Shown piece by piece: positions 18,242 to 26,896 of a stretch of 64,000 bases of DNA. Location: the NCBI GenBank assembly GCA_002344055.1, contig DDTH01000006.1, forward strand, positions 62,001 through 126,000. Reading direction: 5' to 3'. Both the position numbers and the translations under genes were made by a program. A model generated the notes under the pieces. That model was not told where the DNA came from and did no database searches. It worked only from the letters and a program-made list of their open reading frames with translations. The stretch's first letter is position 1; every line of letters begins with the position of its first letter. Origin of the DNA: Sphingomonadales bacterium UBA2369. Its GTDB lineage: Bacteria; Pseudomonadota; Alphaproteobacteria; Sphingomonadales; Sphingomonadaceae.

Positions 18242-18286
18242 GGATCACCTGCACGGCCCGATGCGGCCGGGATGAGGGAGGGTGCG

Positions 18287-18379
18287 ATGCAACGGATGCA
18301 AATACAGCTGTTCAGTCTTGCGTTGATCCTCTGCGGGGTCTTCAGCCTCGTTTCTCGTCCATTGGTGCCGCTCGCCTGA
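18287..18379 (+). CDS. 30-residue hydrophobic micro-protein or leader peptide
   Basis: The frame encodes MQRMQIQLFSLALILCGVFS then LVSRPLVPLA and a stop. A strong GAGGGAGG ribosome site ends six bases before the ATG, and the frame lies just downstream of the sigma-54 promoter. About 17 residues are hydrophobic, enough for one membrane span. It could be a small membrane partner of the ABC exporter, an uncleaved signal-like peptide, or a translated leader. No family recognised. It ends 79 bases before the start I chose for the periplasmic adaptor. Confidence 0.55.
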   Translation: MQRMQIQLFSLALILCGVFSLVSRPLVPLA

Positions 18380-18391
18380 TGGTGCGCACGC

Positions 18392-18407
18392 TGTCCGATG
18401 CCGGACG
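18392..18407. promoter_or_regulatory. Palindrome copy 3, putative regulator site
   Basis: TGTCCG-ATGC-CGGACG, one base from the perfect dyad. It lies between the micro-ORF stop and the adaptor gene, 166 bases downstream of the -24/-12 promoter and about 260 bases upstream of the weak minus-strand promoter. Confidence 0.5.
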
Positions 18408-18411
18408 CCAG

Positions 18412-18427
18412 TGTCCGATTCCGGACA
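18412..18427. promoter_or_regulatory. Palindrome copy 4 (perfect), putative regulator site
   Basis: TGTCCG-ATTC-CGGACA has perfect 6-base arms around a 4-base centre and starts exactly 20 bases (about two turns) after copy 3. Paired copies with helical phasing suggest cooperative binding of a dimeric activator. Confidence 0.55.
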
Positions 18428-18458
18428 CTTTTGGCGCTGGCTACGGGTGGATCGGCTG

Positions 18459-19760
18459 ATGCAGCTCGTCTCGCAAATCAACAGCGATGACGCCCCGGTT
18501 AGCGGCGGCGGCATGGACCGCGTGGTCGAACGCAAGGGCCTCGGGCCTCGGGCCAGGCTCGCGCTGGGCGGGCTGCTCGTGGCGGGGCTGGCGATCGCCG
18601 GCTGGTTCATGCTGCCGGCGGGGAACAGCCAGGCGGTGGAAAGCGCAAGGCTCACCATTTCGACGGTCGAGCGCGGCCAGTTCGAGGATTTCCTGCCTCT
18701 GCGCGGCCGCGTCACCCCGTCGGTCACCGTCTTCCTCGACGCGGTCGAGGGCGGCCGGGTCGAGCGGCTGCTCGTCGAGGATGGCGCGATCGTGACCGAA
18801 GGCCAGCCGCTCGCCGTGCTCTCCAATTCCGATCTGCAGCTGAACGTGCTGGCCCGCCAGACCGAGGTCACCCAGCAGATCAATTCGATGCGCAGCCAGG
18901 AACTGGCATTGTCGCAGACCCGTCTGGCCAACGAACGCGCGCTGATCGAGGCGGAGCTGCTCGCCGACACCAGCCGGCGCCAATATGAGGTCCAGCGGCC
19001 CCTCGCCGATCGCGGCTTCGTCGCCGGCCGCGCAATCGCCGACAGCCGCGACGCCTATGAAGCCGCGCGCCGCCGGGTCGAAGTGCTGCGCCGCCAGCGG
19101 GCGAGCGACGAGCGCCTGCAGTCGCAGCAACTCTCGCAGCTGCGCGCCTCCGCCACCGGCCTGAATTCCAGCCTCGACCTCGCCCGCGGCAGCCTCGACG
19201 CGCTGAACCTCCGCGCGCCGGTCTCCGGCCAGCTCACTTCTTTCTCGATCCAGGTCGGCCAGTCGCTGCAGCGCGGCGAGCGGCTCGGCCAGATCGACAG
19301 CGCCGGGCGCAACAAGCTGAACGCGCAGGTCGACGAATTCCATCTGGGCCGCGTCGCCGAGGGGCAAACCGCCGTCGCCGAGATCGGCGGGCGTCAGTAC
19401 CGGATGCGCGTCTCCAAAATCTATCCGCAGGTCCAGAATGGCGCCTTCGCCATCGACCTGGCCTTCACCGAGGCCGAGCCGGAACTCCAGCGCGGCCAGA
19501 CCGTGCAGGTCCGCCTGACGCTCGGTGACACCCAACCTGCGCTACTCCTCCCCAGTGGCGCCTTTTACAACGAGACTGGCGGAAATTTCGTCTTCGTCGT
19601 CTCACCCGACGGCCGTTCCGCCGTCCGCCGCGAGGTCCGCATGGGCCGCCGCAACGCCAATTTCATCGAGGTGCTCGACGGGCTCGATCCCGGCGAGCGG
19701 GTGATCACCTCACCCTATACCGGCTTCGCTGAGCGCGACCGGCTGGACCTCAGCCAGTGA
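18459..19760 (+). CDS. Periplasmic adaptor (HlyD/MacA-like) of ABC exporter
   Basis: About 433 residues from ATG 18459. One N-terminal membrane anchor (LALGGLLVAGLAIAGWFML), then a barrel-sandwich/lipoyl half (GRVERLLVEDGAIVTEGQPL), a long coiled-coil hairpin (~130-240, rich in Q, R, L), the second lipoyl half (LRAPVSGQLTSFSIQVGQS), and beta-barrel and membrane-proximal domains ending with GLDPGERVITSPY. MacA-type adaptors bridge an ABC permease and an outer-membrane channel; no TolC gene is in the window. ATG 18513 is an alternative start. First large gene of a four-gene operon preceded by the sigma-54 promoter. Confidence 0.88.
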   Translation: MQLVSQINSDDAPVSGGGMDRVVERKGLGPRARLALGGLLVAGLAIAGWFMLPAGNSQAVESARLTISTVERGQFEDFLPLRGRVTPSVTVFLDAVEGGRVERLLVEDGAIVTEGQPLAVLSNSDLQLNVLARQTEVTQQINSMRSQELALSQTRLANERALIEAELLADTSRRQYEVQRPLADRGFVAGRAIADSRDAYEAARRRVEVLRRQRASDERLQSQQLSQLRASATGLNSSLDLARGSLDALNLRAPVSGQLTSFSIQVGQSLQRGERLGQIDSAGRNKLNAQVDEFHLGRVAEGQTAVAEIGGRQYRMRVSKIYPQVQNGAFAIDLAFTEAEPELQRGQTVQVRLTLGDTQPALLLPSGAFYNETGGNFVFVVSPDGRSAVRREVRMGRRNANFIEVLDGLDPGERVITSPYTGFAERDRLDLSQ

Positions 19761-19791
19761 AAGCTGGGCCAATGACAGGAGGGACTATCCC

Positions 19792-20472
19792 ATGTTGAGC
19801 ATGCGCAACCTCTCGCGGGTCTACCGCACCGACACGGTCGAGACGACCGCGCTCGACAGCATCTATCTCGACATCGCGGACGGCGAATTCGTCGCGATCA
19901 TGGGTCCGTCCGGCTGCGGTAAATCCACCCTGCTGAACATCATGGGGATGCTGGATAGCCCGTCGAGCGGCACCTACGAATTCGCCGGCACCGACGTGGC
20001 GGGGATGAGCGAGAGCAAGCTCGCCGATTTCCGAAAGCGCAACATCGGCTTCATCTTCCAGAGCTTCAATCTGGTCGACGAACTGACCGTGCGCGAGAAT
20101 GTCGAGCTGGCCCTGCTCTATCACAATGTCCCCGCCAACGATCGCCGCGCCCGCGTCGAGCAGGTCATGGACCGGGTCGGCATCGCGCATCGGGCACGCC
20201 ACCGGCCGAGCCAGCTTTCCGGCGGCCAGCAGCAGCGCGTCGCCGTCGCCCGCGCCCTGGTCGGCGCGCCGAAGCTGATCCTCGCCGACGAGCCGACCGG
20301 CAATCTTGATACCGCGCATGGCGAGGAAGTGATGCGCATGCTGCAGGCCCTCAATCACGAAGGCTCGACCATCGTCATGGTCACCCATTCCCCGGCCCAT
20401 GCCGATTATGCGAGCCGCACCGTCAACATGCTCGACGGCCGGATCCTGGTCGAGCACCGGCGGGCCGCCTGA
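19792..20472 (+). CDS. ABC transporter ATP-binding protein, MacB/LolD type
   Basis: 226 residues, a single nucleotide-binding domain. Walker A GPSGCGKST, Q-loop in FIFQSFNLV, signature LSGGQQQR, Walker B LILADEP, and the switch histidine in MVTHSP. A strong ribosome site (AGGAGG) lies 11 bases upstream. It is followed one base later by the permease gene. This belongs to the class of ATPases that drive periplasmic mechanotransmission (MacB, LolCDE, FtsEX) rather than membrane passage of the substrate. Confidence 0.95.
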   Translation: MLSMRNLSRVYRTDTVETTALDSIYLDIADGEFVAIMGPSGCGKSTLLNIMGMLDSPSSGTYEFAGTDVAGMSESKLADFRKRNIGFIFQSFNLVDELTVRENVELALLYHNVPANDRRARVEQVMDRVGIAHRARHRPSQLSGGQQQRVAVARALVGAPKLILADEPTGNLDTAHGEEVMRMLQALNHEGSTIVMVTHSPAHADYASRTVNMLDGRILVEHRRAA

Positions 20473-20473
20473 A

Positions 20474-22987
20474 ATGTGGCGCTCCTACGTCACCGTCGGC
20501 GTCCGCGCGCTCGCCAAGAGCCGCACCTATGCCTTCATCAACATCGTCGGCCTGGCGATCGGCCTCGCCGCCTGCCTGATGCTGCTGGTCTATGTCCAGT
20601 ATGAGCGCAGCTACGACAATTGGCTGCCCAACGCCGACAATGTCTACCAGCTGCAGAGCGAGTTCACCGATCCCGGCACCGGCGCCGTCACCAACGTGCA
20701 GATGTCCTCCTTCGTCGCCGGCGCGACGCTGAAGAAGGATTTCCCGCAGATCGAGCGCAAGGTCTACGCGCTCTCGGCGGCACCGGTCGTGATCCACAAT
20801 GGCGAAGCGATGCCGACCGAGAATGTCGTCCTCACCGACGGCAATCTGTTCGAGATTTTGCAGGTGCCGTTCATCGCGGGCGACCCGCGTACCGCGCTGA
20901 ACGATGTCGGCTCGATCGTGCTGAACGAGACCGAGGCGCGCAAGTTCTTCGGCGATACGAACGTGGTCGGCCGGACGCTCACGCTGATCAATCGCGGTAT
21001 CACCACCGATTTCCGGATCACCGGGGTGATCGAGGACATGCCGCGCAATTCGCATCAGCGGATCACGATGGCGGCACGGATCGATTATGCCGCATACTTC
21101 GCCGAGAATGCCGAAGACTTCATGACCCAATGGGGCTGGAACAGCGGCTGGAACTATATCCAGCTCCGCGACGGCACCGATCCGGCCACGATCCACGAAG
21201 CCATGCCCGGCTGGGAAGACCGCAATATTCCCGATCAGGATTTTGGCGGCCGCACATTGAACCAGGGCGATTTCGGCGACTGGCGGCTGGTGAACGTTCA
21301 GGACGTGCATCTGGGGATCGCCCAATCGGGTTCCGTGACCCCGGGCAACGATACCCGCACGATCTATACCTTCGCGATCATCGCCTTCCTCATTCTCGGC
21401 ATGGCCTGCGTGAATTTCACCAATCTGGCCACCGCCCGCGCCTCGGCGCGCGCGCGGGAAGTGGCGCTGCGCAAGGTGCTCGGCGCCAGCCGGCGCCAGC
21501 TGATGACGCAATTCCTGCTGGAATCGATCGTGGTCGCCAGCGTCGCGATGCTGCTGGCGCTGGCGCTGGTCGAACTGTTGCTGCCCTCGCTCGGCAATTT
21601 CCTGAAAGCCGACCTCGCCATGACCTATTTCGGCGAGAATGGCATGCTGCTGCCGATCCTGGTGCTGACCCTGCTGGTCGGCGCGGCGGGCGGTATCTAC
21701 CCGGCTTTCTACCTGTCGCGCTTTCAGCCGGCGCAGGTGCTCAAGGCCAACAAGTCGACGGCCGAAGCAGCGGGGTCGGGCCTGCTGCGCAGCGCGCTTG
21801 TGGTTGCCCAGTTTGCGGTCTCGATCGGCCTCATCATCTGCACTGCCGTCGTCTACGCCCAGACCGAACATGCGCGGAATTCGGACCCCGGATACAATCG
21901 CACGGGCCTGATGGAAGTGCAGGGCATCGCCCGGCGGCAGTTGACCGAGCGCAGCGAAGAGATCGCCCGGCGGCTCGAGCGGATTGCGGGTGTGCAATCG
22001 GTCTCGCGCACCGGCATCGGCATGGACCCGGGCGGTTCAAACAATACCGTCGTCAACGTACCGGGCCGCGAGCAGCCGGTGCTGATGGGCAATTACACGA
22101 TCGACGATCAATATTTCCGGACGATGGGCATCCGCCTGCTCGCCGGACGCGAACTGACCTTCGACCGGCCGATGGACGTGGAGCCGCTCAGCCTGACCTC
22201 CACCGACGAGGAAGAGCGGGCCTATGCGGCGCGGGGCGTGAATGTCGTGCTGAACGAGCGCGCCATGCGCGACCTCGGCTTCGCCACGCCGGAGGAGGCG
22301 GTCGGCAAGAGCTTCACCATGGGACTGATCGACCCGAAAAATGGCGCCGTGCCGATCAATATTGTCGGCGTGGTCGCGGACGCCCGCGTCCGGTCGATCC
22401 GCGAGCCGCTGGAGCCGATCGCCTATCGCCTGTCCAATTACGGTCTGTCCACGCTCGTCGTCCGCTACGACGATCCCGACCCCGCCGCGCTCAGCGAGAG
22501 GATCGAGCGGGAGTGGCAGCAGATCACGCAGGACGTGCCGTTCCAGGCGGAATTCAGCGAGGATATCATTGCCGAGCAATATATCGCGGAGCAGTCGCAG
22601 GCCCGGATCTTCGCCGGCTTCGCAATCCTGGCGGTGATTGTCGCCTGTCTGGGCCTGTTCGGCCTGGCCGCCTTCACGGCCGAGCGCCGCACCAAGGAAA
22701 TCGGCATCCGCAAAGTGCTCGGCGCGCGCACCCGCGACGTCGTGAAGTTGCTCGCCTGGCAATTCTCCAAACCGGTGATCGTGGCCAATCTAATAGCCTG
22801 GCCGCTCGCCTGGCTGGCGATGTGGCGATGGATGAAGCAATTCGACGAGAGCGCGCGCGTCGACATCAATCCCCTGGTGTTCGTGTTCGCCGGCGCGCTC
22901 GCGCTCGGCATCGCCCTCGCCACCATCGCCAGCCACGCCATCCGCGTTGCCCGCGCCAACCCCATCAAAGCTCTGCGCTACGAATAG
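20474..22987 (+). CDS. ABC transporter permease with two MacB/FtsX modules
   Basis: About 837 residues from ATG 20474, one base after the ATPase stop. Two repeats of the MacB plan: helix 1 (INIVGLAIGLAACLMLLVYV), a large periplasmic domain, three helices around 290-420; then a second copy starting at LLRSALVVAQFAVSIGLIIC, a second periplasmic domain, and three C-terminal helices. Both FtsX blocks have the coupling sequence ALRKVLGAS/IGIRKVLGAR. The duplicated ~840-residue form occurs in many Bacteroidetes and Proteobacteria next to sigma-54 regulators. Cargo unknown. Confidence 0.93.
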   Translation: MWRSYVTVGVRALAKSRTYAFINIVGLAIGLAACLMLLVYVQYERSYDNWLPNADNVYQLQSEFTDPGTGAVTNVQMSSFVAGATLKKDFPQIERKVYALSAAPVVIHNGEAMPTENVVLTDGNLFEILQVPFIAGDPRTALNDVGSIVLNETEARKFFGDTNVVGRTLTLINRGITTDFRITGVIEDMPRNSHQRITMAARIDYAAYFAENAEDFMTQWGWNSGWNYIQLRDGTDPATIHEAMPGWEDRNIPDQDFGGRTLNQGDFGDWRLVNVQDVHLGIAQSGSVTPGNDTRTIYTFAIIAFLILGMACVNFTNLATARASARAREVALRKVLGASRRQLMTQFLLESIVVASVAMLLALALVELLLPSLGNFLKADLAMTYFGENGMLLPILVLTLLVGAAGGIYPAFYLSRFQPAQVLKANKSTAEAAGSGLLRSALVVAQFAVSIGLIICTAVVYAQTEHARNSDPGYNRTGLMEVQGIARRQLTERSEEIARRLERIAGVQSVSRTGIGMDPGGSNNTVVNVPGREQPVLMGNYTIDDQYFRTMGIRLLAGRELTFDRPMDVEPLSLTSTDEEERAYAARGVNVVLNERAMRDLGFATPEEAVGKSFTMGLIDPKNGAVPINIVGVVADARVRSIREPLEPIAYRLSNYGLSTLVVRYDDPDPAALSERIEREWQQITQDVPFQAEFSEDIIAEQYIAEQSQARIFAGFAILAVIVACLGLFGLAAFTAERRTKEIGIRKVLGARTRDVVKLLAWQFSKPVIVANLIAWPLAWLAMWRWMKQFDESARVDINPLVFVFAGALALGIALATIASHAIRVARANPIKALRYE

Positions 22988-22996
22988 GAACCTCCC

Positions 22997-23260
22997 ATGA
23001 CGAGCGAAACCATTGCGTCCCTTGCCCCCGCCTTCGCGGCCGTGCTGGTCGTGGCGTTGCTGTGCGGCGCCGGCCTTTCCGCCTGGCGCAGCTGGCTGGG
23101 CTACAAGAAACTGCAACTCGAGGCCGGCCGGCCGCAAACCATGCTGTCCGATGAAGGCTTCGAGCAGCCCGAGACGGACACCGGCGTCCGCATCGAACTG
23201 GCGGCGGTTAAGGAGCGGCTGCGCCAGCTTGAGGCGATCGCGAGCGGGGTGGAGCTTTAG
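22997..23260 (+). CDS. Small single-span membrane protein, last gene of the ABC operon
   Basis: 87 residues: a short N-terminus, one membrane helix (AFAAVLVVALLCGAGLSAW), a basic stretch, and a C-terminal helix rich in charged heptads (RIELAAVKERLRQLEAIASG) likely to form a coiled coil. The layout recalls PspB-like proteins but I see no certain homology. It starts nine bases after the permease stop, so it is probably co-expressed and could be an accessory or regulatory subunit. Confidence 0.7.
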   Translation: MTSETIASLAPAFAAVLVVALLCGAGLSAWRSWLGYKKLQLEAGRPQTMLSDEGFEQPETDTGVRIELAAVKERLRQLEAIASGVEL

Positions 23261-23329
23261 CGGCGGTTCCCCTGAACGGACCTGCCTGCTAGGCGCGCGG
23301 CCGAAGCCGGCCGGCACCAGGGAGTTTCC

Positions 23330-24502
23330 GTGATTCCGTTCATCGATCTGAAGAGCCAGTACGCACGCATCCAGGACAGGGTCGAAGCGGCCGTGCTGGC
23401 GACCATGCGGAGCGGCACCTTCATCCTCGGACCGGAAGTGCTGGCGCTGGAGCAAAGGCTCGCCGAATTCGCTGGCACGAAACATTGCGTATCCTGTGCC
23501 TCCGGCACCGACGCCCTGGTGATGGCGCTGATGGCCAAGGGCGTCGGCCCGGGCGATGCGGTCTTCACCGTCCCCTTCACTTTCATGGCGAGCGCCGAGG
23601 CGATCTGTACGGTCGGCGCTACGCCGATCTTCGTCGATGTCGATCCGGCGACCTTCAACATCGACCGGTCCGCCCTTTCGCGCGCGATCGAGGCGCTGGC
23701 CAAGGGCGACGCGTCCATCCACCCGCTGCCGCGCTGGGATGTGAACAAGCTCGCCGGGCTGACGCCGCAGGGCATCATCGCCGTAGATCTGTTTGGCCTG
23801 CCGGCCGATTATCAGGCGATCAACGCGATTGCCGGCCAGCACGATCTGTTCGTGATCGAGGATGCGGCGCAGAGCTTCGGCGGCGGTGCCGGCAATGCCC
23901 GCGCGGGTTCGCTGGCGGAGATCGGCTGCACCTCCTTCTTCCCGGCCAAACCCTTGGGTTGCTATGGCGATGGTGGGGCGATCTTCACCGACGATGCGGA
24001 AATCGACGCCCTGCTGCGCTCGATCCGTGTCCACGGCCAGGGTTCGGACAAATATGAGAATGTCCGGCTGGGCATCACCGGCCGCCTCGACGCGGTGCAG
24101 GCCGCCGTGCTGAACGTGAAGCTGGACATTTTCGACGACGAACTGGTCCAGCGCCAGCGTGTCGCGGACGCCTATGGCGCGGCGCTGGCCGGGGCCGGGC
24201 TGGACCTGATCGCGCCGGTCATCCCCGGCGGCTACGCCAGCGCCTGGGCGCAATATACCCTCATCGCCAGCGACGCGGAGGCGCGCTCTGTGTTTCAGGC
24301 AAGGCTGGCGGCGGCGGATATTCCGACCATGATCTATTATCCGCGCCCGTTGCACACCCAGCAGGCGTTCGCGCCTTTGGGCTATGCCGAAGGCGATTTC
24401 GCGGTGACGGAAGACCTCGTGCACCGGGTCTTCAGCCTGCCCATGCACCCCTATCTCGCGGACGACGAAGCCCGACGCATCGTCGCCGCGATGAAGGGCT
24501 AG
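23330..24502 (+). CDS. PLP-dependent DegT/DnrJ/EryC1 sugar aminotransferase, WbpE-like
   Basis: 390 residues starting at GTG 23330. PLP site: VIEDAAQSFGG for the ring-stacking Asp, and FFPAKPLGCYGDGGAIFT with the Schiff-base lysine. The sequence around that lysine and the C-terminal SLPMHPYLADDEA match what I recall of Pseudomonas WbpE, which aminates UDP-3-keto-GlcNAcA at C3. That would supply the 3-amino group for a UDP-2,3-diamino-uronate with the WbpB- and WbpD-like proteins encoded just beyond. It faces a second DegT gene across a palindromic element. Confidence 0.9.
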   Translation: MIPFIDLKSQYARIQDRVEAAVLATMRSGTFILGPEVLALEQRLAEFAGTKHCVSCASGTDALVMALMAKGVGPGDAVFTVPFTFMASAEAICTVGATPIFVDVDPATFNIDRSALSRAIEALAKGDASIHPLPRWDVNKLAGLTPQGIIAVDLFGLPADYQAINAIAGQHDLFVIEDAAQSFGGGAGNARAGSLAEIGCTSFFPAKPLGCYGDGGAIFTDDAEIDALLRSIRVHGQGSDKYENVRLGITGRLDAVQAAVLNVKLDIFDDELVQRQRVADAYGAALAGAGLDLIAPVIPGGYASAWAQYTLIASDAEARSVFQARLAAADIPTMIYYPRPLHTQQAFAPLGYAEGDFAVTEDLVHRVFSLPMHPYLADDEARRIVAAMKG

Positions 24503-24504
24503 CG

Positions 24505-24640
24505 CCTACCCTCCCTGAAAGGGAGGGGCTGGGGGTGGGTGTAGCGCTCGCAAGAGCGCTGCGAGTCACCGTGCAGCAGGCGTTTCGCAGCGAGCCAAGG
24601 CTCGCTCTGACCCACCCCTACCCTCCCTTTCAGGGAGGGA
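24505..24640. repeat. Compound palindromic intergenic element (REP/MITE-like)
   Basis: A 19-base block, CCCTCCCTGAAAGGGAGGG, at 24509-24527 is repeated as its exact reverse complement at 24621-24639; outside the 19 bases the pairing continues through GGGGTGGGT-type sequence with a small indel. Each block is itself a 7-bp hairpin. Two more hairpins lie inside: AGCGCTC-GCAA-GAGCGCT (24543-24560) and AGCGAGCC-AA-GGCTCGCT (24589-24606). It fills the gap between two convergent aminotransferase genes and may act as a two-way terminator. No transposase is present. Confidence 0.7.
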
Positions 24641-24654
24641 CGTTCCGCCAATGC

Positions 24655-25755
24655 TCAGTAAGCGGCGATCACTGCCGCCGCGACACGCTCGACTTCTTCC
24701 ATGGTCAGCTCGGAGAACATCGGCAGCGAGAGCTGGCGGCTGGCGACCGCTTCGGTTACCGGGAAGTCACCCGCCTTGTAGCCGAGGCCCTCATAGGCCT
24801 TCTGCAGGTGGACCGGGATCGGATAGTGGATGCCGGTCTGGATGTCCTGATCGCCCAGCGCCTTCTGCAGCCCCTCGCGGTCACCGGTGAAGATGCTGAA
24901 GATGTGGTAGACGTGGCGGCGGTCGGCGACTTCCGTCGCGCACTCGACGCCGGCGGCGCCGAGCAAGTCCTGATAGCGGCGGGCATGGGCGCGGCGGCCT
25001 TCCGTCCAGCCGTCGAGATATTTCAGCTTCACGCCCAGCACCGCGCCCTGAATGCCGTCCATGCGGTAATTGTAAGCGAGGAATTCGTGGTGATACTTCC
25101 GCGCCTGGCCCCAGTCGCGCAGCAGGCGCATCTTGTGCGCGAATTCCGGATTATTGGTCGTGGTCGCGCCGCCCTCGCCATAGGCGCCGAGATTCTTGCC
25201 CGGATAGAAGCTGAAGCAGCCGAAATCGCCGATCCCGCCGACCGGCTTGCCCTTGTAGGTGGCGAGATGCGCCTGCGCGGCATCCTCGATCACGATCAGG
25301 CCGTGCTTCTTCGCGATCGCCATGATCGGGTCCATGTCCGCGGCCTGGCCGTAGAGGTGGACCGGCATGATCGCCTTGGTCTTTGGCGTGATCTTCGCCT
25401 CGATCTGCGCCGGGTCCATCGTGAAGTTCTGCGGATCGACATCGACGAATACCGGGGTCGCGCCGGTGTAGGAGATCGCCGCGACAGTCGCGGTGAAGGT
25501 CATCGACACGGTGATCACCTCGTCGCCCGCGCCGATGCCGGCGGCGAGCAGCGCCAGGTGGATCGCGCTGGTGCCGGTGTTGCAGGCGACCGCTTCGGCG
25601 ACGTCATGCGCCTTGGCGAAATCCTCCTCGAACGCCTTGACCGCCGGCCCGAGCACATAGGCGCTGGTCGCGAGAACGCCGAGGACGGCCTCGTCCACCT
25701 CCTGCTTGATCGACTGATATTGCGCCTGGAGGTCGAGGAACTTGACGGTGCTCAT
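24655..25755 (-). CDS. PLP-dependent DegT/DnrJ/EryC1 sugar aminotransferase
   Basis: 366 residues. VIEDAAQAHLA and FSFYPGKNLGAYGEGGATTT (Schiff-base lysine in GKN) mark the PLP site. HYPIPVHLQ and SLPMFSELT are near the C-terminus. It is the last gene of a minus-strand run with a WbpB-like oxidoreductase and a WbpD-like acetyltransferase, so by context it is the 3-aminotransferase of that trio; by sequence the neighbouring plus-strand gene looks closer to WbpE. Both may work in the window's several amino-sugar pathways. Confidence 0.9.
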   Translation of the reverse strand: MSTVKFLDLQAQYQSIKQEVDEAVLGVLATSAYVLGPAVKAFEEDFAKAHDVAEAVACNTGTSAIHLALLAAGIGAGDEVITVSMTFTATVAAISYTGATPVFVDVDPQNFTMDPAQIEAKITPKTKAIMPVHLYGQAADMDPIMAIAKKHGLIVIEDAAQAHLATYKGKPVGGIGDFGCFSFYPGKNLGAYGEGGATTTNNPEFAHKMRLLRDWGQARKYHHEFLAYNYRMDGIQGAVLGVKLKYLDGWTEGRRAHARRYQDLLGAAGVECATEVADRRHVYHIFSIFTGDREGLQKALGDQDIQTGIHYPIPVHLQKAYEGLGYKAGDFPVTEAVASRQLSLPMFSELTMEEVERVAAAVIAAY

Positions 25756-25787
25756 GGCTGGACTCGTTCTGCCTTTGAAGGGGTGGA

Positions 25788-26795
25788 CTAGAGTTCGACG
25801 GGGGCGCCGCGATTGGCCATCGACTGGTTCGCCGCCTCGAGGATGCGGACCAGCTCAAGTCCTGCCTCGCCGCCGGTCAGCGACTTTTCCTCGCCGCGGA
25901 TGCAGGCGCAGAAATGGGCGGCCTCGACCGAAAGGGCTTCAAGCTCCTGAAGCTTCGGCACCCACAGGTCGCCGGTGCGGTAGCTGATCAGCACCTTGCG
26001 GACATCCTCGGGCGTCTCGGTGACCGAAATGCCCTTGTCGTACAGCTTGATCTTCTCGCTCGGCTCATTGTCGTCATAGACGATCATCTGCTTGTCGCCG
26101 CCGACGAGCGTGCGCCGCACCTTCACCGGCGAGAGCCAGTTGACGTTGATGTGCGCGATCGTGTCGCCGCTGAAATAGACGGTGAGGAAGGCGGCATATT
26201 CGGGCTGGCCGGGCATGTGGGTGTGGCCGGTCGCAGACACCGCGACCGGGGTCTGGCCGAGCACATAAGCCATGATCGACAAATCGTGGACGGCGAGGTC
26301 CCACAGCACGTTCACGTCATGCTGGAACAGGCCGAGGTTGACGCGCGTCGAGTCGTAATAGCGGACCTGGCCGAACGCGTCGGTGCGGATCAGTTCGTGC
26401 ATCTTCCGGACCGCGCCGGTGTAGACGAAGGTGTGATCGACATGGAGGACGAGGCCCCGCTTCGCCGCTTCCTCCACCAGCTGACGCGCCTGGTCGGCCG
26501 TCGAGGCGATCGGCTTTTCGACGAAGACGTGCTTGCCGGCCTTCAGCGCGGCCATCGCGATCGGGAAATGGGCATCGACCGGTGTCGCGACGATCACGGC
26601 ATCGATGCGCGGATCGGCGATCATTTCCTCGGCGGAGGTCGTAACCTCGACGGCCGGATAGAGCGCCTGCACCTTCTGCAGCCGCCCCGCATCGCGATCA
26701 CAGACGGTGACGACATTGGCGTCGGGCGAAGCGACGAAGTTGCGGACCAGGTTCGGACCCCAATAGCCATAACCAACCACACCGACGTTGATCAT
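25788..26795 (-). CDS. Gfo/Idh/MocA-family NAD-dependent oxidoreductase, WbpB-like
   Basis: 335 residues. N-terminal NAD-binding GVVGYGYWGPNLVRNF, then VIVATPVDAHF and the family signature GKHVFVEKPIA with its conserved lysine. The long C-terminal sheet domain has DLAVHDLSIMAYVLG with the catalytic-type histidine. Relatives WbpB/WlbA oxidise C3 of UDP-GlcNAcA to the 3-keto sugar, feeding a DegT aminotransferase. The order acetyltransferase-oxidoreductase-aminotransferase here is that of 2,3-diacetamido-uronate pathways. Confidence 0.88.
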   Translation of the reverse strand: MINVGVVGYGYWGPNLVRNFVASPDANVVTVCDRDAGRLQKVQALYPAVEVTTSAEEMIADPRIDAVIVATPVDAHFPIAMAALKAGKHVFVEKPIASTADQARQLVEEAAKRGLVLHVDHTFVYTGAVRKMHELIRTDAFGQVRYYDSTRVNLGLFQHDVNVLWDLAVHDLSIMAYVLGQTPVAVSATGHTHMPGQPEYAAFLTVYFSGDTIAHINVNWLSPVKVRRTLVGGDKQMIVYDDNEPSEKIKLYDKGISVTETPEDVRKVLISYRTGDLWVPKLQELEALSVEAAHFCACIRGEEKSLTGGEAGLELVRILEAANQSMANRGAPVEL

Positions 26796-26896
26796 CGATC
26801 TTCCTTCTTCCGGTTTTCAGCAGCGACACGCGAGCCGGGAGGCGCGCGTTGAGAATTGTTCGCAGGTCCGATGGAGACGCGCCGCCCCTACCCGGT

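Noticed and set aside
23473..23489. TGGCACGAAAC-ATTGC, sigma-54-like sequence
   Set aside because: Spacing between GG and GC is one base too long and it lies inside the aminotransferase coding sequence.
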